64,000 nt of DNA from Candidatus Berkiella aquae (GTDB lineage Bacteria; Pseudomonadota; Gammaproteobacteria; Berkiellales; Berkiellaceae): contig NZ_LKAJ02000001.1 in assembly GCF_001431295.2 (NCBI RefSeq), forward strand, positions 3,038,001 to 3,102,000, given 5' to 3'. Positions within the stretch are counted from its first letter, which is position 1. Each line of letters starts with the position of its first letter. Under the pieces are notes generated by a model that was not told the origin of the DNA, made no database searches, and saw only the letters and a list, made by a program, of their open reading frames with translations. A program made the translations under genes and the position numbers. Shown here piece by piece: positions 52,311 to 61,489 of the stretch.

Positions 52311-52979
52311 TTATTTATGCTCTCTAGCGCCTTCAATGATTCTGGCAAAGAAGTACGGCTTAGGTAAGGAAAGTCGATATAACTGCGCAGGTCGATGGCT
52401 AGCGCGGCGAATATTACCCGTCTCTTCCAAAAAATCTGCATCGAGCAAGCGACGTCGTAACGATTTTTTTTCTACACAAAAACCTAATACGGCTTCATAG
52501 GCTTTTTGCACTTCGGTTAAGGTAAATTCTTGCGGCAGCAAAAAAATGGGTAAGGAGGTATAAAGTGATTTATTTTGCAAACGTTGCAAGCTTTCTTCGA
52601 TCAAGGTTTGATGATCAAACGCCATCTTACTGGTTAACACCGCCTCAACTGGCATCCAACATAGATTCGGTTGCTGCGCAATCACATGGTGATCCATCAG
52701 CGCATAGTAAACAACCGCTAACGACCATTCATTAGGAATGCGATCTTTTGAACCTTTGGTTTGCACTTGTTCTAAATATAATATTTTCGAACCATGAGGC
52801 GAACCCAGCGCTCTTTTCGCGGTATCTTCCAAAGAATGATCTTGTTCTATATCAATAATGCTTCCAGGTATTTGCCAACTTGCATCATGGGTTCCTTCAT
52901 TAACCAATAAAACGCATAATTGATTTGCCTTTAAGGAAAAAGCAACAACATTCACCGCAACTTGCAAGGGTTTGCTCAT
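52311..52979 (-). CDS. nrtR: NrtR-like transcriptional regulator (Nudix domain plus winged helix)
   Basis: This 222-residue protein has an N-terminal Nudix-like domain (VAVNVVAFSLKANQLCVLLV, WQIPGSIIDIEQDHSLEDTA) and a C-terminal winged-helix region (FTLTEVQKAYEAVLG, KKSLRRRLLDADFLEETG). The Nudix box lacks the REUxEE core (KRALGSPHG instead), so it should bind rather than cut its ligand. This is the design of NrtR, the ADP-ribose-responsive repressor of NAD synthesis genes. Neighbours nadD, pncA, pncB and nadE support the assignment. Four bases overlap nadD (ATGA), so regulator and enzyme are co-expressed. Confidence 0.85.
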   Translation of the reverse strand: MSKPLQVAVNVVAFSLKANQLCVLLVNEGTHDASWQIPGSIIDIEQDHSLEDTAKRALGSPHGSKILYLEQVQTKGSKDRIPNEWSLAVVYYALMDHHVIAQQPNLCWMPVEAVLTSKMAFDHQTLIEESLQRLQNKSLYTSLPIFLLPQEFTLTEVQKAYEAVLGFCVEKKSLRRRLLDADFLEETGNIRRASHRPAQLYRLSLPKPYFFARIIEGAREHK

Positions 52980-53572
52980 GATATGACATCCTTATCAGTA
53001 TATAAATGATACTGAAGGATATAATCAGCAATAGACGTTCCAACTAGTTCAACTAAATGCTTTTTTAACTCACTTCTTTTCTTATAAAATTGTTGAATGA
53101 CTTCTCGCACCATCGTACTGTGAATCGCTACCTTTTCTTTCACAACATACAACGGCCAACGCGCTTCGATATCTTGGTAACGATAAAATCGTTGCCAGAC
53201 CTCAGGTACAGCAAGATCAGGGCCCACAATAAATTGGATCTGCGCTGATTGATGCTTACTATAAAGAGTTTCAATCGTCTCTAACACATCGTAGGTGTAA
53301 ACAAAGGGTTGTTTGGGATGTTTACTTTGAATATGAGGTTCGATATTGAAAATCATCACACGATGTTGCTCATCGACTGATAGCTCATTTTCAATTAATA
53401 GTTTTAGCATGTCTAAACGATTTTCAAGTGGACTTAAACTTTTTTTAAATGCATGCAATACACTGGGTACTAATAAAATTTCATCAAAATCATGACATGC
53501 TTGTTCGATGACGCTTTGATGCCCCAGTGTCGGTGGATTAAAACTGGCTCCCATGATCCCGATTCGCTGCAT
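52976..53572 (-). CDS. Nicotinate/nicotinamide mononucleotide adenylyltransferase (NadD-like)
   Basis: This 198-residue nucleotidyltransferase converts (deamido-)NMN to (deamido-)NAD. MQRIGIMGASFNPPTLGHQS has the GxFxPxTxGH form of the family motif, with Thr replacing the first His of HxGH, as also happens in related adenylyltransferases. The C-terminal IHSTMVREVI corresponds to the ISSTxxR motif. I choose the ATG at 53572, directly before the conserved motif; a frame start at 53596 would overlap the promoter region. It is divergent from pncA-pncB-nadE and coupled to nrtR. Whether it prefers NaMN or NMN cannot be told. Confidence 0.85.
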   Translation of the reverse strand: MQRIGIMGASFNPPTLGHQSVIEQACHDFDEILLVPSVLHAFKKSLSPLENRLDMLKLLIENELSVDEQHRVMIFNIEPHIQSKHPKQPFVYTYDVLETIETLYSKHQSAQIQFIVGPDLAVPEVWQRFYRYQDIEARWPLYVVKEKVAIHSTMVREVIQQFYKKRSELKKHLVELVGTSIADYILQYHLYTDKDVIS

Positions 53573-53589
53573 TTTTAACTCGTTCCAGA

Positions 53590-53634
53590 TTGACAAACTA
53601 GCACACTTATTACATCATGTTAGTGTGGGTGTGC
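53590..53634 (+). promoter_or_regulatory. Possible promoter and operator of the pncA-pncB-nadE operon
   Basis: TTGACA at 53590-53595 is a perfect -35 box; the matching -10 is weak (CATCAT at 53613-53618, 17-base spacing). Inverted half-sites GCACAC (53601-53606) and GTGTGC (53629-53634) flank this -10 region and could be the binding site of the adjacent NrtR-like regulator. Inference only. Confidence 0.4.
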
Positions 53635-53656
53635 CACTAAGTCAAGAGAGGAAGTT

Positions 53657-54328
53657 ATGCGCTCAATCGGTCTGAAAAAGACAATTGCCAGTATCGATGT
53701 AGATACGCAGAATGGCTTTACTCCTCTTTGCCCTACAGAACTTCCTGTACCCGACGGTGAACAAGTCGTTGCAGAATTAAACCAACAAGCGACTTTTGCA
53801 CAATACAGAGTTGGCACCAAAGACGCCCATCCTGCCAATGCCGATTGGGTGAGCACACAAGATGCCCCTGTTTTAAGCCCTATTGTTGGCAGAAATATGG
53901 ATTTACGTTGGCCAGTACATTGCGTTCCTGGCACAAAAGGTTTTGAACTGGTCAAAGGTTTGCCTCATGTTAGCCAATATGATTTCTTTGTTTATAAAGG
54001 CGTTGAACCCGATATGCATCCCTATGGGGGGTGTTACCATGACTTTGCAGAAAAAGTCAGTACGGGTTTAATTGAGTTTCTTCGTTGTAAAGAAGTAAAA
54101 ACCGTGTTGGTTGGCGGCTTGGCAACCGATTATTGCGTTAAATATACAGTGCTACAATTATTAGCAGCCGGTTTTGAAACTATTGTGAATCTAGGTGCCT
54201 GTCGCGGCATCTCACCCCAAACCACGCAGGACGCTATCAAAGAAATGAAAGCACAAGGTGCTATTATTATCGAATCCTCCCGCGAACTGCGACAGTTCGA
54301 TCAATTGTCAGAGGTTATACATGGCTGA
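53657..54328 (+). CDS. pncA: Nicotinamidase (isochorismatase family)
   Basis: This 223-residue enzyme deamidates nicotinamide to nicotinate. The catalytic triad is D16 (SIDVDTQNGF), K114 (FVYKG) and C160 (LATDYCVKYT), and the metal ligands D56 and H58 (TKDAHP) plus H88 are in place. GAGAGGAAG precedes the ATG. Its end overlaps pncB by eight bases, and the two act in sequence in NAD salvage. Confidence 0.93.
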   Translation: MRSIGLKKTIASIDVDTQNGFTPLCPTELPVPDGEQVVAELNQQATFAQYRVGTKDAHPANADWVSTQDAPVLSPIVGRNMDLRWPVHCVPGTKGFELVKGLPHVSQYDFFVYKGVEPDMHPYGGCYHDFAEKVSTGLIEFLRCKEVKTVLVGGLATDYCVKYTVLQLLAAGFETIVNLGACRGISPQTTQDAIKEMKAQGAIIIESSRELRQFDQLSEVIHG

Positions 54329-55484
54329 GCCGATTATTCGCTCGCTACTTGACACGGATCTTTATAAACTCACCATGATGCAATGTGTCATGCATCAGTT
54401 TCCCAGTGTCGAAGTTGAATACCAATTTAAAAGTCGTAAACCTTTGGATCTCAAACCCTACCTTGATGAAATCCAAGAGCAGATAACACTTTTTTGTGAA
54501 TTATCTTTTACCGATGATGAATTAGCTTATTTAAGTTCTTTGAGCTTTTTTAAGCCTGATTTTATTGAATTTTTACGCACCTTTCGCTTGCAAGCGAGCC
54601 ATGTTCACTTTTCTTTCGCCGATGAACTGAAGCTCTCAATCAAAGGACCTTGGGCATTCACCATTTTATTTGAAGTGCCCCTGCTCGCTATCATTAGTGA
54701 AATTTATTATCGTGCAAATTATCCAGAAGAAAACTTTGTTATTGCGAAACAACGATTAACTGAAAAACTGCAGTATGTTAAAACACACTATCCCCAATTG
54801 CGATTTTCCGATTTTGGAACACGCCGTCGTTTTTCAAATGCTTGGCATACGCATGTGATTGATACCTTACAACAAGAGTTACCCGAAGCTTTTATCGGTA
54901 CCAGTAATATTTATTTTGCTAAAACTTTTGGTTTGAGACCAATTGGCACCATGGCTCATGAATATTTGCAAGCCTGTCAAGTGCTAGCCCCTACACTGTT
55001 AGGAAGTCAAAAATTTGCACTAGAAGCCTGGTTAAAAGAATATCCTCACGATCTGGGTATTGCGCTTACCGATGTCCTCACGATGGACATCTTCTTACAA
55101 GAGTTTGACGCAAGCCTTGCTAAGCATTATCAAGGTCTACGACAAGACTCAGGCGATCCATTTGTTTGGGGCAATAAAGCCTTACAACATTATGCAGCGC
55201 TAGGAATTAATGCAAAAGAAAAATCTTTTGTTTTTAGCGACAACCTAAATATTCCCTTAGCAATAGAAATTGCTCAATACTTTCAAGACAAGTGTTATCC
55301 CGTTTTTGGCATTGGTACGAATTTAACCAATGATATGGGACACCCCACTTTAGATATCGTCATTAAAATGACTTATGCCAATCAACAACCTGTCATTAAA
55401 ATATCTGATAGTAAAGGCAAAACCATTTGTGAAGATCCTAGGTTTTTACAAACGGTAAAAGAACAATTTAAACTAAAGGATTAA
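54321..55484 (+). CDS. pncB: Nicotinate phosphoribosyltransferase
   Basis: This 387-residue enzyme makes nicotinate mononucleotide from nicotinate and PRPP. SLLDTDLYKLTMMQCVMHQF, EFLRTFRLQ, SDFGTRRRFSNAWH, GTSNIYFAKTFGLRPIGTMA (with the phospho-accepting-type His region HE), LRQDSGDPFVWGNKAL and FGIGTNLTND are diagnostic. The ATG at 54321 has AGAGG seven bases upstream, inside pncA. Length equals E. coli PncB. nadE follows after two bases. Confidence 0.95.
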   Translation: MAEPIIRSLLDTDLYKLTMMQCVMHQFPSVEVEYQFKSRKPLDLKPYLDEIQEQITLFCELSFTDDELAYLSSLSFFKPDFIEFLRTFRLQASHVHFSFADELKLSIKGPWAFTILFEVPLLAIISEIYYRANYPEENFVIAKQRLTEKLQYVKTHYPQLRFSDFGTRRRFSNAWHTHVIDTLQQELPEAFIGTSNIYFAKTFGLRPIGTMAHEYLQACQVLAPTLLGSQKFALEAWLKEYPHDLGIALTDVLTMDIFLQEFDASLAKHYQGLRQDSGDPFVWGNKALQHYAALGINAKEKSFVFSDNLNIPLAIEIAQYFQDKCYPVFGIGTNLTNDMGHPTLDIVIKMTYANQQPVIKISDSKGKTICEDPRFLQTVKEQFKLKD

Positions 55485-55486
55485 TC

Positions 55487-57145
55487 ATGCGCATTGCTGT
55501 TGCTCAGCTTAATTATAAACTCGGTGATTTTGCAGGCAACTTTGCTAAAATTGCCAATGCCATTCAGACACATCACGATTATGATCTTGTTGTCTTTTCA
55601 GAGCTGTGTTTATCAGGCTATTATCCCGGTGATCTCATTGATTATCCTCAATTTTTAGAAACACAAAACCATTTTCTTGAGAAGGTTAGTGCTTTAACGC
55701 AGAATGGGCCGGCTGTTATTATCGGATTTATTAGTAAAAATCCAAACAAAGGAAAACCCTTTTATAATAGTTTGGCATTATTCGCCAATCATCAACAACG
55801 CACTATTTATCATAAAAGACTGTTGCCCGTTTATAATATTTTTGATGAAGCAAGACACTTTGCGCCAGGTAAAACCCCTGGCATTGTTGAGTTCAATCAA
55901 CTCAAAATAGGACTGCTTATCTGTGAAGATGGCTGGGCATCGCTCAATGATTATTTATATGATTGTGATCCTGTACAGGATTTAATGCAACACCCCTTAG
56001 ATCTCATCATTTGTATCAATGGTTCACCAAGCAATGTCGGAAAACAAAAAGAACGCTTAACACAATTTTCATCTATTGCTAAACGATGCCAAGCTCCACT
56101 TATTTTTACTAATCAAGTCGGTGCTAATGATGATATTGTTTTTGATGGGGCAAGTTTTATTCTTGATAATGAAGGCAAATCTTTAGGCGCCTTACCCTCA
56201 TTTTCTGAATGTGTTGGCACTTTTTCTTTTAATGAAGGCACAATTCACTCATTAAACCACTTCCAGCAAACCTCTTTAGTGCCTGAAATCGCATTGTGTT
56301 ATCAACAAATTATTTTAGGATTGCAAGATTACGCACAAAAATGTGGTTTTCATCAAGTGGTATTAGGCGTTTCGGGTGGACTCGATAGTGCAATCACATT
56401 AGCATTGGCCGTCAAGGCACTGGGTGCTCGTAATGTCATTGGTCTTGCGATGCCTTCACGCTATTCTTCTAAAGCGAGCTTAGATGACGCAATGGCCTTG
56501 TGTCATACTTTCAATGTTCAACTATTCGTTGCTTCTATTGAAGATGAATTTTCACTTGCCTTAAATCAATTTACTAAAATCTATGGTGAAAAACCAAAGT
56601 CGCTCACAGAGCAAAATATTCAAGCAAGACTTCGTGGACGATTCCTCATGGAATATTCCAATCAAACCGGTGCTTTAGTTTTATCAACCGGTAACAAAAG
56701 CGAGCTTAGTGTAGGCTATACGACTTTATATGGTGATATGACAGGTGGTTTAAATCTCATCGGCGATTTATACAAAACCGAGGTTTATGATCTTTGTGAA
56801 TATTTTAACCAACTTCATCCTGATACGCCTATTCCTGTGAATATTATTCGCAAAGCACCCAGTGCCGAACTCGCCCCCGAACAAAAAGACAGTGACAACA
56901 TGCCTGAATATGCGATTCTGGATCCTATTTTGAAACTCTATATTGAAGGCGATCTCTTACCAAAAGAAGAATATTCTCGTTACCAAACCATCACAGCAAA
57001 ATTAGATCCTGCCATCATCAAACGAGTACGCAATATGGTTGATAAGGCTGAATTTAAACGCCGTCAAGCAGCGCCTATTATCAGGTTACAACGCCGTGCT
57101 TTTGGTTTTGGTCGTCAATTACCCATTACCGGTACCTTTCCATGA
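55487..57145 (+). CDS. nadE: Glutamine-dependent NAD+ synthetase
   Basis: This 552-residue two-domain enzyme converts deamido-NAD to NAD. The N-terminal nitrilase-type glutaminase domain has the catalytic triad E39 (VVFSELCLSG), K110 (YHKRLLP) and C146 (LLICEDGW). The C-terminal ATP-pyrophosphatase domain has GVSGGLDSAITLALAV and STGNKSELSVGYTTLYGDM. The order and length match the glutamine-using form. It is the third gene of the salvage operon, which thereby runs from nicotinamide to NAD with the help of the divergent nadD. Confidence 0.96.
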   Translation: MRIAVAQLNYKLGDFAGNFAKIANAIQTHHDYDLVVFSELCLSGYYPGDLIDYPQFLETQNHFLEKVSALTQNGPAVIIGFISKNPNKGKPFYNSLALFANHQQRTIYHKRLLPVYNIFDEARHFAPGKTPGIVEFNQLKIGLLICEDGWASLNDYLYDCDPVQDLMQHPLDLIICINGSPSNVGKQKERLTQFSSIAKRCQAPLIFTNQVGANDDIVFDGASFILDNEGKSLGALPSFSECVGTFSFNEGTIHSLNHFQQTSLVPEIALCYQQIILGLQDYAQKCGFHQVVLGVSGGLDSAITLALAVKALGARNVIGLAMPSRYSSKASLDDAMALCHTFNVQLFVASIEDEFSLALNQFTKIYGEKPKSLTEQNIQARLRGRFLMEYSNQTGALVLSTGNKSELSVGYTTLYGDMTGGLNLIGDLYKTEVYDLCEYFNQLHPDTPIPVNIIRKAPSAELAPEQKDSDNMPEYAILDPILKLYIEGDLLPKEEYSRYQTITAKLDPAIIKRVRNMVDKAEFKRRQAAPIIRLQRRAFGFGRQLPITGTFP

Positions 57146-57210
57146 TATAAAAGCATGATCGCCTAAAGCCGTCTATACCTAAAGAGAGGGAAATGACGGA
57201 GAAATAGAAT

Positions 57211-58179
57211 ATGCCTTATGCCAATTCCATTCTAGAATGCATTGGGCGTACGCCATTAGTAAAGCTGCAAAAAGTAGTGAATAAAAAGGCAGCTACTGTC
57301 TTAGTAAAATGCGAATTTATGAATCCAACCGGTTCAATTAAAGATCGCATGGCGCTTTACATCATCGAGCAAGCGGAAAAGAAGGGCTTATTACGCCCTG
57401 GCGGCACTATCGTTGAAAACACTTCGGGTAATACAGGTCTTGCTTTAGCCATGATTGCCGCAGTCAAAGGGTATAACGCGATATTTACCTTACCTGATAA
57501 AATGAGCCAAGAAAAAATTAATATGCTTAAAGCATTTGGCGCTGAAGTCGTGATTACACCTACTGATGTCCCAGGTGACTCACCAGAACACTATGTCGAA
57601 GTAGCTAAACGTATTGCCCGTGAAACACCCAATGCTTTCTATGTTAACCAATATCATAATCCCGATAATATTACTGCTCATTATTATTCAACCGCAACAG
57701 AGCTCTGGCAGCAAACCGAGGGGAAAATTGACGCCTTTGTTGCAGGCACGGGCACGGGTGGCACTATTTCAGGTGTCGGTCGATATTTTAAAGAACATCA
57801 TTATCCCGCTAAAATCATTGGCGTCGATCCTATCGGTAGTGTTCATTATGATTATTTTTACACTCGTCAATTAGTCGAGCCTCATGTTTATAAAGTAGAG
57901 GGCATTGGTGAAGATATCTTATGTGAAGCACTCGATTTTTCTGTCATTGATGAAATGCGCCAAACCAATGATGCGCAAGCTTTCACGATGGCCAGACGCT
58001 TAGTGCGTGAAGAAGGTTTATTTTGTGGAGGCTCATCGGGTGCCATCGTGCATACCGCTGTTGAAATTGCCAATGAATTACCACCCTCTAAAACGGTTGT
58101 GGCATTATTAACTGATTCGGGCAGTCGCTATATTAGCAAATTTCTTAATGATGATTGGATGAAAAAAAATGGTTTCTAA
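57211..58179 (+). CDS. Cystathionine beta-synthase-like / cysteine synthase family enzyme
   Basis: This 322-residue PLP enzyme has NPTGSIKDRMAL with the Schiff-base K44, TSGNTGLALA, GTGTGGTISGVGRYF and GGSSGAIVHTA. It has neither the N-terminal haem region nor C-terminal CBS domains of animal CBS. The DPIGSVHYDYF and RQTNDAQAF-type region resembles bacterial CBS/MccA more than CysK. It condenses serine or O-acetylserine with homocysteine. The next gene, overlapping by 11 bases, is a cystathionine lyase, so the pair forms a reverse transsulfuration route from homocysteine to cysteine. Confidence 0.88.
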   Translation: MPYANSILECIGRTPLVKLQKVVNKKAATVLVKCEFMNPTGSIKDRMALYIIEQAEKKGLLRPGGTIVENTSGNTGLALAMIAAVKGYNAIFTLPDKMSQEKINMLKAFGAEVVITPTDVPGDSPEHYVEVAKRIARETPNAFYVNQYHNPDNITAHYYSTATELWQQTEGKIDAFVAGTGTGGTISGVGRYFKEHHYPAKIIGVDPIGSVHYDYFYTRQLVEPHVYKVEGIGEDILCEALDFSVIDEMRQTNDAQAFTMARRLVREEGLFCGGSSGAIVHTAVEIANELPPSKTVVALLTDSGSRYISKFLNDDWMKKNGF

Positions 58180-59329
58180 AAAAGAGCCAGGGTTTGCAAC
58201 TAAAGCAATCCATGCTGGCTTTTCCCATGATAAAGCAACGGGAGCCGTCATGCCTCCCATTTATATGGCCTCAACCTATGCCCAATTAAGTCCAGGCCAT
58301 CCCATTAGCAAATATGAATACTCGCGTACTGCCAATCCTACTCGTGATGTACTTGAAGCGAATTTAGCAACGCTTGAAAATGGTCGTTTTGGCTTGTGTT
58401 TTGCTTCCGGGTGTGCAGCACTTAATACTTTATTACAAGCACTTCCTTCTGGCAGTCATGTGATTATTAGTGATGATGTTTATGGCGGAACCTTACGATT
58501 ATTAAGTCAGATCTTTACACCAATGGGTTTACATTACACCCAATGTGATATGACCGACATTAATAACATCGAACAAGCAATTAATGAAAATACTCAATTA
58601 ATTTGGTTAGAAACACCCTCAAATCCATTACTGAAAATTATCGACATCACTGCTGTTGCGCAATTGAAGCAACAGAAATGCCCGAATGCTTGGCTTGCGG
58701 TTGATAATACGTTTGCAACTCCTTATTTACAAACACCGCTTGATTTAGGGGCTGATATTGTTTGTCATTCAACAACTAAATATATCGGTGGGCATTCTGA
58801 TGTGATTGGCGGTGCATTGATTGTCAATAACGAAACATTGGCACAAAAACTCTATTTCTTACAAAACGCAACCGGTAGCATTCCAAGCCCGATGGATTGC
58901 TATTTATTGTTACGTTCCATCAAGACCTTACACGTTCGCATGAATGCACACTGTCACAATGCTAAAACCATTGCTAAGGCGTTAAGCAGTCATCCGAAAG
59001 TAAGCCGCGTTATTTATCCTGGCTTAAGCACACATCCTGAGCATTATCTTGCAACCAAGCAAATGCGAGATTTTGGCGGCATGATCAGTATTACGTTAAC
59101 GGATGGACCCAAAGCGGTTATTCCATTCTTAAAGAAACTCAAGATTTTCACCTTGGCAGAATCTTTAGGCGGTGTTGAGTCTTTAATTGAGCACCCTGCT
59201 GTCATGACCCATGCAGCAATTCCTGCAGAGCATCGTAAAAAAATTGGTATTGAAGATAGTTTGATACGGATATCGGTGGGAATTGAAGCGGTGGATGATC
59301 TATTAGAAGATTTAAATCAAGCTTTGTAA
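58169..59329 (+). CDS. Cystathionine gamma-lyase/PLP-dependent transsulfuration enzyme
   Basis: This 386-residue enzyme of the Cys/Met metabolism family has FATKAIHAGFSHDKATGAV, YEYSRTANPTRDVLEANLA, SDDVYGGTLRLL and VCHSTTKYIGGHSDVIGG with the PLP lysine K204, and the C-terminal SLGGVESLIEHPAVMTHA. It is most similar to cystathionine gamma-lyase/gamma-synthase/MccB. Gamma-lyase activity is inferred from the overlapping CBS-like gene. It ends against a hairpin-rich repeat facing purC. Confidence 0.9.
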   Translation: MVSKKEPGFATKAIHAGFSHDKATGAVMPPIYMASTYAQLSPGHPISKYEYSRTANPTRDVLEANLATLENGRFGLCFASGCAALNTLLQALPSGSHVIISDDVYGGTLRLLSQIFTPMGLHYTQCDMTDINNIEQAINENTQLIWLETPSNPLLKIIDITAVAQLKQQKCPNAWLAVDNTFATPYLQTPLDLGADIVCHSTTKYIGGHSDVIGGALIVNNETLAQKLYFLQNATGSIPSPMDCYLLLRSIKTLHVRMNAHCHNAKTIAKALSSHPKVSRVIYPGLSTHPEHYLATKQMRDFGGMISITLTDGPKAVIPFLKKLKIFTLAESLGGVESLIEHPAVMTHAAIPAEHRKKIGIEDSLIRISVGIEAVDDLLEDLNQAL

Positions 59330-59330
59330 T

Positions 59331-59440
59331 AATCCCCCCGCAAGCTTCGCTTTCGGCCCCCTTTGAATAAAAGGGGGCCGATCGCGCTTGTCCGGCATAG
59401 CGGGCATAGCGTAGCGAAGACGGAAGCGAGCTGGGGGATT
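59331..59440. repeat. Palindromic repeat between convergent genes
   Basis: The outer arms AATCCCCC (59331-59338) and GGGGGATT (59433-59440) with AAGC/GCTT extensions enclose CGGCCCCCTTT...AAAGGGGGCCG (59354-59380) and a TTGTCCG...CGGAAG part. The central and terminal blocks are shared with the long inverted repeat at 22866-23027. It probably also ends transcription of both flanking genes. Confidence 0.75.
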
Positions 59441-59445
59441 TTATA

Positions 59446-60168
59446 TTAGGCAGTTTGAGTTAAGGAAATACCCAATCGCTGAGCCACTTCTTCATAACCT
59501 TCAACGACATCGCCCATATCTTTACGGAAACGATCTTTATCTAAGACCTTCTTCGTTTGCGCATCCCAAATACGGCAACCATCTGGAGAGAATTCATCGC
59601 CAAGAATTAGCGTGTCCTGATAAACACCAAATTCCAATTTATAATCAACCAAAATTAAACCTGCATCGCTGAATAACTTTTTCAGTACTTCATTGACAGC
59701 AAAAGTATAGGTTTTCATTTGATCGATCTGTTCTTGCGTCGCCCAACCAAAGGTAATAATCAAAGAATCATTAACCATGGGATCATGTAACGCATCATTC
59801 TTCAAAAAGAATTCAAACGTTGCAGGTTTTAATTCAAGACCCGGTTCAACGCCCAAACGACGGCATAAGCTACCTGCCGCAACATTACGCACAACACACT
59901 CAACCGGTATCATCTTTAAACGTTTCACAAGAGAAGCATCTTCACGCACCATTTTAATAAAATGGTTGGGGATCCCAGCTTGCTGTAGTTTTTGCATGAT
60001 GAATGCATTGAATTGGTTATTGACCATGCCTTTGCGATCTAACTGGACAATTTTTTCACCATCAAATGCAGACGTGTCATTTCTATAAACACATAATAAT
60101 TCATCTGCGTTTTCGGTAGCATAAAGCGATTTAGCTTTACCTTTGTATAATAATTGTTGAGTATCCAA
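59446..60168 (-). CDS. purC: Phosphoribosylaminoimidazole-succinocarboxamide synthase
   Basis: This 240-residue SAICAR synthetase acts in purine synthesis. [71 protein letters not shown] and [14 protein letters not shown] are diagnostic, and the length is standard. It lies downstream of dapA and the BamC-like gene, the conserved gammaproteobacterial order. A GGAGG ribosome binding site precedes the ATG. Confidence 0.97.
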   Translation of the reverse strand: MDTQQLLYKGKAKSLYATENADELLCVYRNDTSAFDGEKIVQLDRKGMVNNQFNAFIMQKLQQAGIPNHFIKMVREDASLVKRLKMIPVECVVRNVAAGSLCRRLGVEPGLELKPATFEFFLKNDALHDPMVNDSLIITFGWATQEQIDQMKTYTFAVNEVLKKLFSDAGLILVDYKLEFGVYQDTLILGDEFSPDGCRIWDAQTKKVLDKDRFRKDMGDVVEGYEEVAQRLGISLTQTA

Positions 60169-60177
60169 AAGAACCTC

Positions 60178-60447
60178 CTAAGACTGACTCAATTCACCAA
60201 AACCGGGGGGCACAATTGATACTGCGTCAACTCGACCTGGTATCACATCGGGAAAGGAGTAATGTTCTTGTCCTTTCAAATAAGATAAATCTTCAGGTAC
60301 ACGTAACGGTGCCATTACAGTACTAGCGAGATAATCTTTTTCACGATCGCGCACATACTTCATACGTTGTTGATTTACTTGTTGGCACCCTGTTGATAGT
60401 AGGCTAAACATCAACACCGACATGATTGTTTTATTTAATTTTTTCAC
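60178..60447 (-). CDS. Minimal BamC-like lipoprotein
   Basis: This 89-residue protein has a signal peptide (GTG start, KKLNKTIMSVLMFSLLSTGC, lipobox STGC) and a mature part of about 70 residues with RMKYVRDREKDYLASTVMAP and LRVPEDLSY. This resembles the unstructured N-terminal region of BamC (NlpB), the part that binds BamD in the outer membrane protein assembly complex. The two C-terminal helix-grip domains of BamC are missing. Position between dapA and purC is exactly that of bamC in E. coli, so a reduced BamC is the best explanation. An ATG at 60468 is in frame but gives a poorer signal peptide. Confidence 0.75.
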   Translation of the reverse strand: MKKLNKTIMSVLMFSLLSTGCQQVNQQRMKYVRDREKDYLASTVMAPLRVPEDLSYLKGQEHYSFPDVIPGRVDAVSIVPPGFGELSQS

Positions 60448-60469
60448 ACTCTCACCACATAAAGTCATA

Positions 60470-61345
60470 TTAATTTACTGCGGCCATTTTTAAGGCTTGA
60501 ATCATTTTCTCATGGTATTGTGATGCCAATACCGTTAATGGCAAACGAATACCATTTTCAATTTTTCCTAAATAATGCATTGCCCATTTTATGGGAATAG
60601 GATTCGCTTCAATAATGCAAAGCTTATGAAGCGATTGTAAGGTTTGATCTAATGAAGTTGCCTTCTCTCGCTCTTGATTCAGCGCTAATTCACACATTGC
60701 TTGCATTGCTCGAGGTGCAGCATTCGATGTCACTGAAATCACACCATGGCCACCTAACATCATAAATTCACAAGCGGTTGGATCATCTCCACTATAAAAA
60801 AGAAAGTCTTTAGGACATTGTGCTTGCAAAGCTTTTAAACGTTCTAAATTACCGGTGGCTTCTTTTATACCGATAATATTTTTACTTTGACTTAAGTTTG
60901 CAACCGTTTCAGGTTGTAAATCACAGCCAGTACGTGACGGTACATTATATAACAAGATAGGCATATCAACTTGATTTGCGACCGCATTAAAATGCTGAAT
61001 TAACCCTGCTTGAGTAGGACGATTATAGTAGGGGGTGACAATTAAACAGCCATCCGCCCCCAGCTCTTTAGCCATTTGCGTTTTTTTAATCGTACTTGCA
61101 GTCGCATTGGTTCCGGTTCCTGCAATGATGGGGATTCGTTTTTTAGCTGTTTGTAGGGCACATTTAAGAATATGTGCTTGTTCATCGGTTGTGAGTGTTG
61201 GCGATTCACCCGTGGTACCTGAGATAACAATTGCAGCAGTACCTTCACCTATATGCCATTCAACTAAATCATTAAGTGCCTTGTCATCGACTTCCCCATT
61301 AGACTTCATGGGGGTAACTAACGCAACGCAACTGCCTGCAAACAT
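60470..61345 (-). CDS. dapA: 4-hydroxy-tetrahydrodipicolinate synthase
   Basis: This 291-residue aldolase condenses pyruvate and aspartate semialdehyde, the first step of lysine/diaminopimelate synthesis. K161 (GIKEATGN) forms the Schiff base; T44-T45 (GTTGES), Y133 (LLYNVPSRTG) and R138 complete the active site. It is full length. It starts the dapA-bamC-like-purC operon and is divergent from gcvR, as in E. coli. Confidence 0.97.
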   Translation of the reverse strand: MFAGSCVALVTPMKSNGEVDDKALNDLVEWHIGEGTAAIVISGTTGESPTLTTDEQAHILKCALQTAKKRIPIIAGTGTNATASTIKKTQMAKELGADGCLIVTPYYNRPTQAGLIQHFNAVANQVDMPILLYNVPSRTGCDLQPETVANLSQSKNIIGIKEATGNLERLKALQAQCPKDFLFYSGDDPTACEFMMLGGHGVISVTSNAAPRAMQAMCELALNQEREKATSLDQTLQSLHKLCIIEANPIPIKWAMHYLGKIENGIRLPLTVLASQYHEKMIQALKMAAVN

Positions 61346-61489
61346 CGCCTTTTCTCCCTGATAAATAGTATGTGCAAACTAACATGTCGCCCATTGGAAT
61401 GACAAGGAACTATTCGGTGAAATACCACTTCATCGTCGGCAAAATAATGATAAACTGCGCTCTCGCCGTTTAAAGCCAGGTAACCATCT

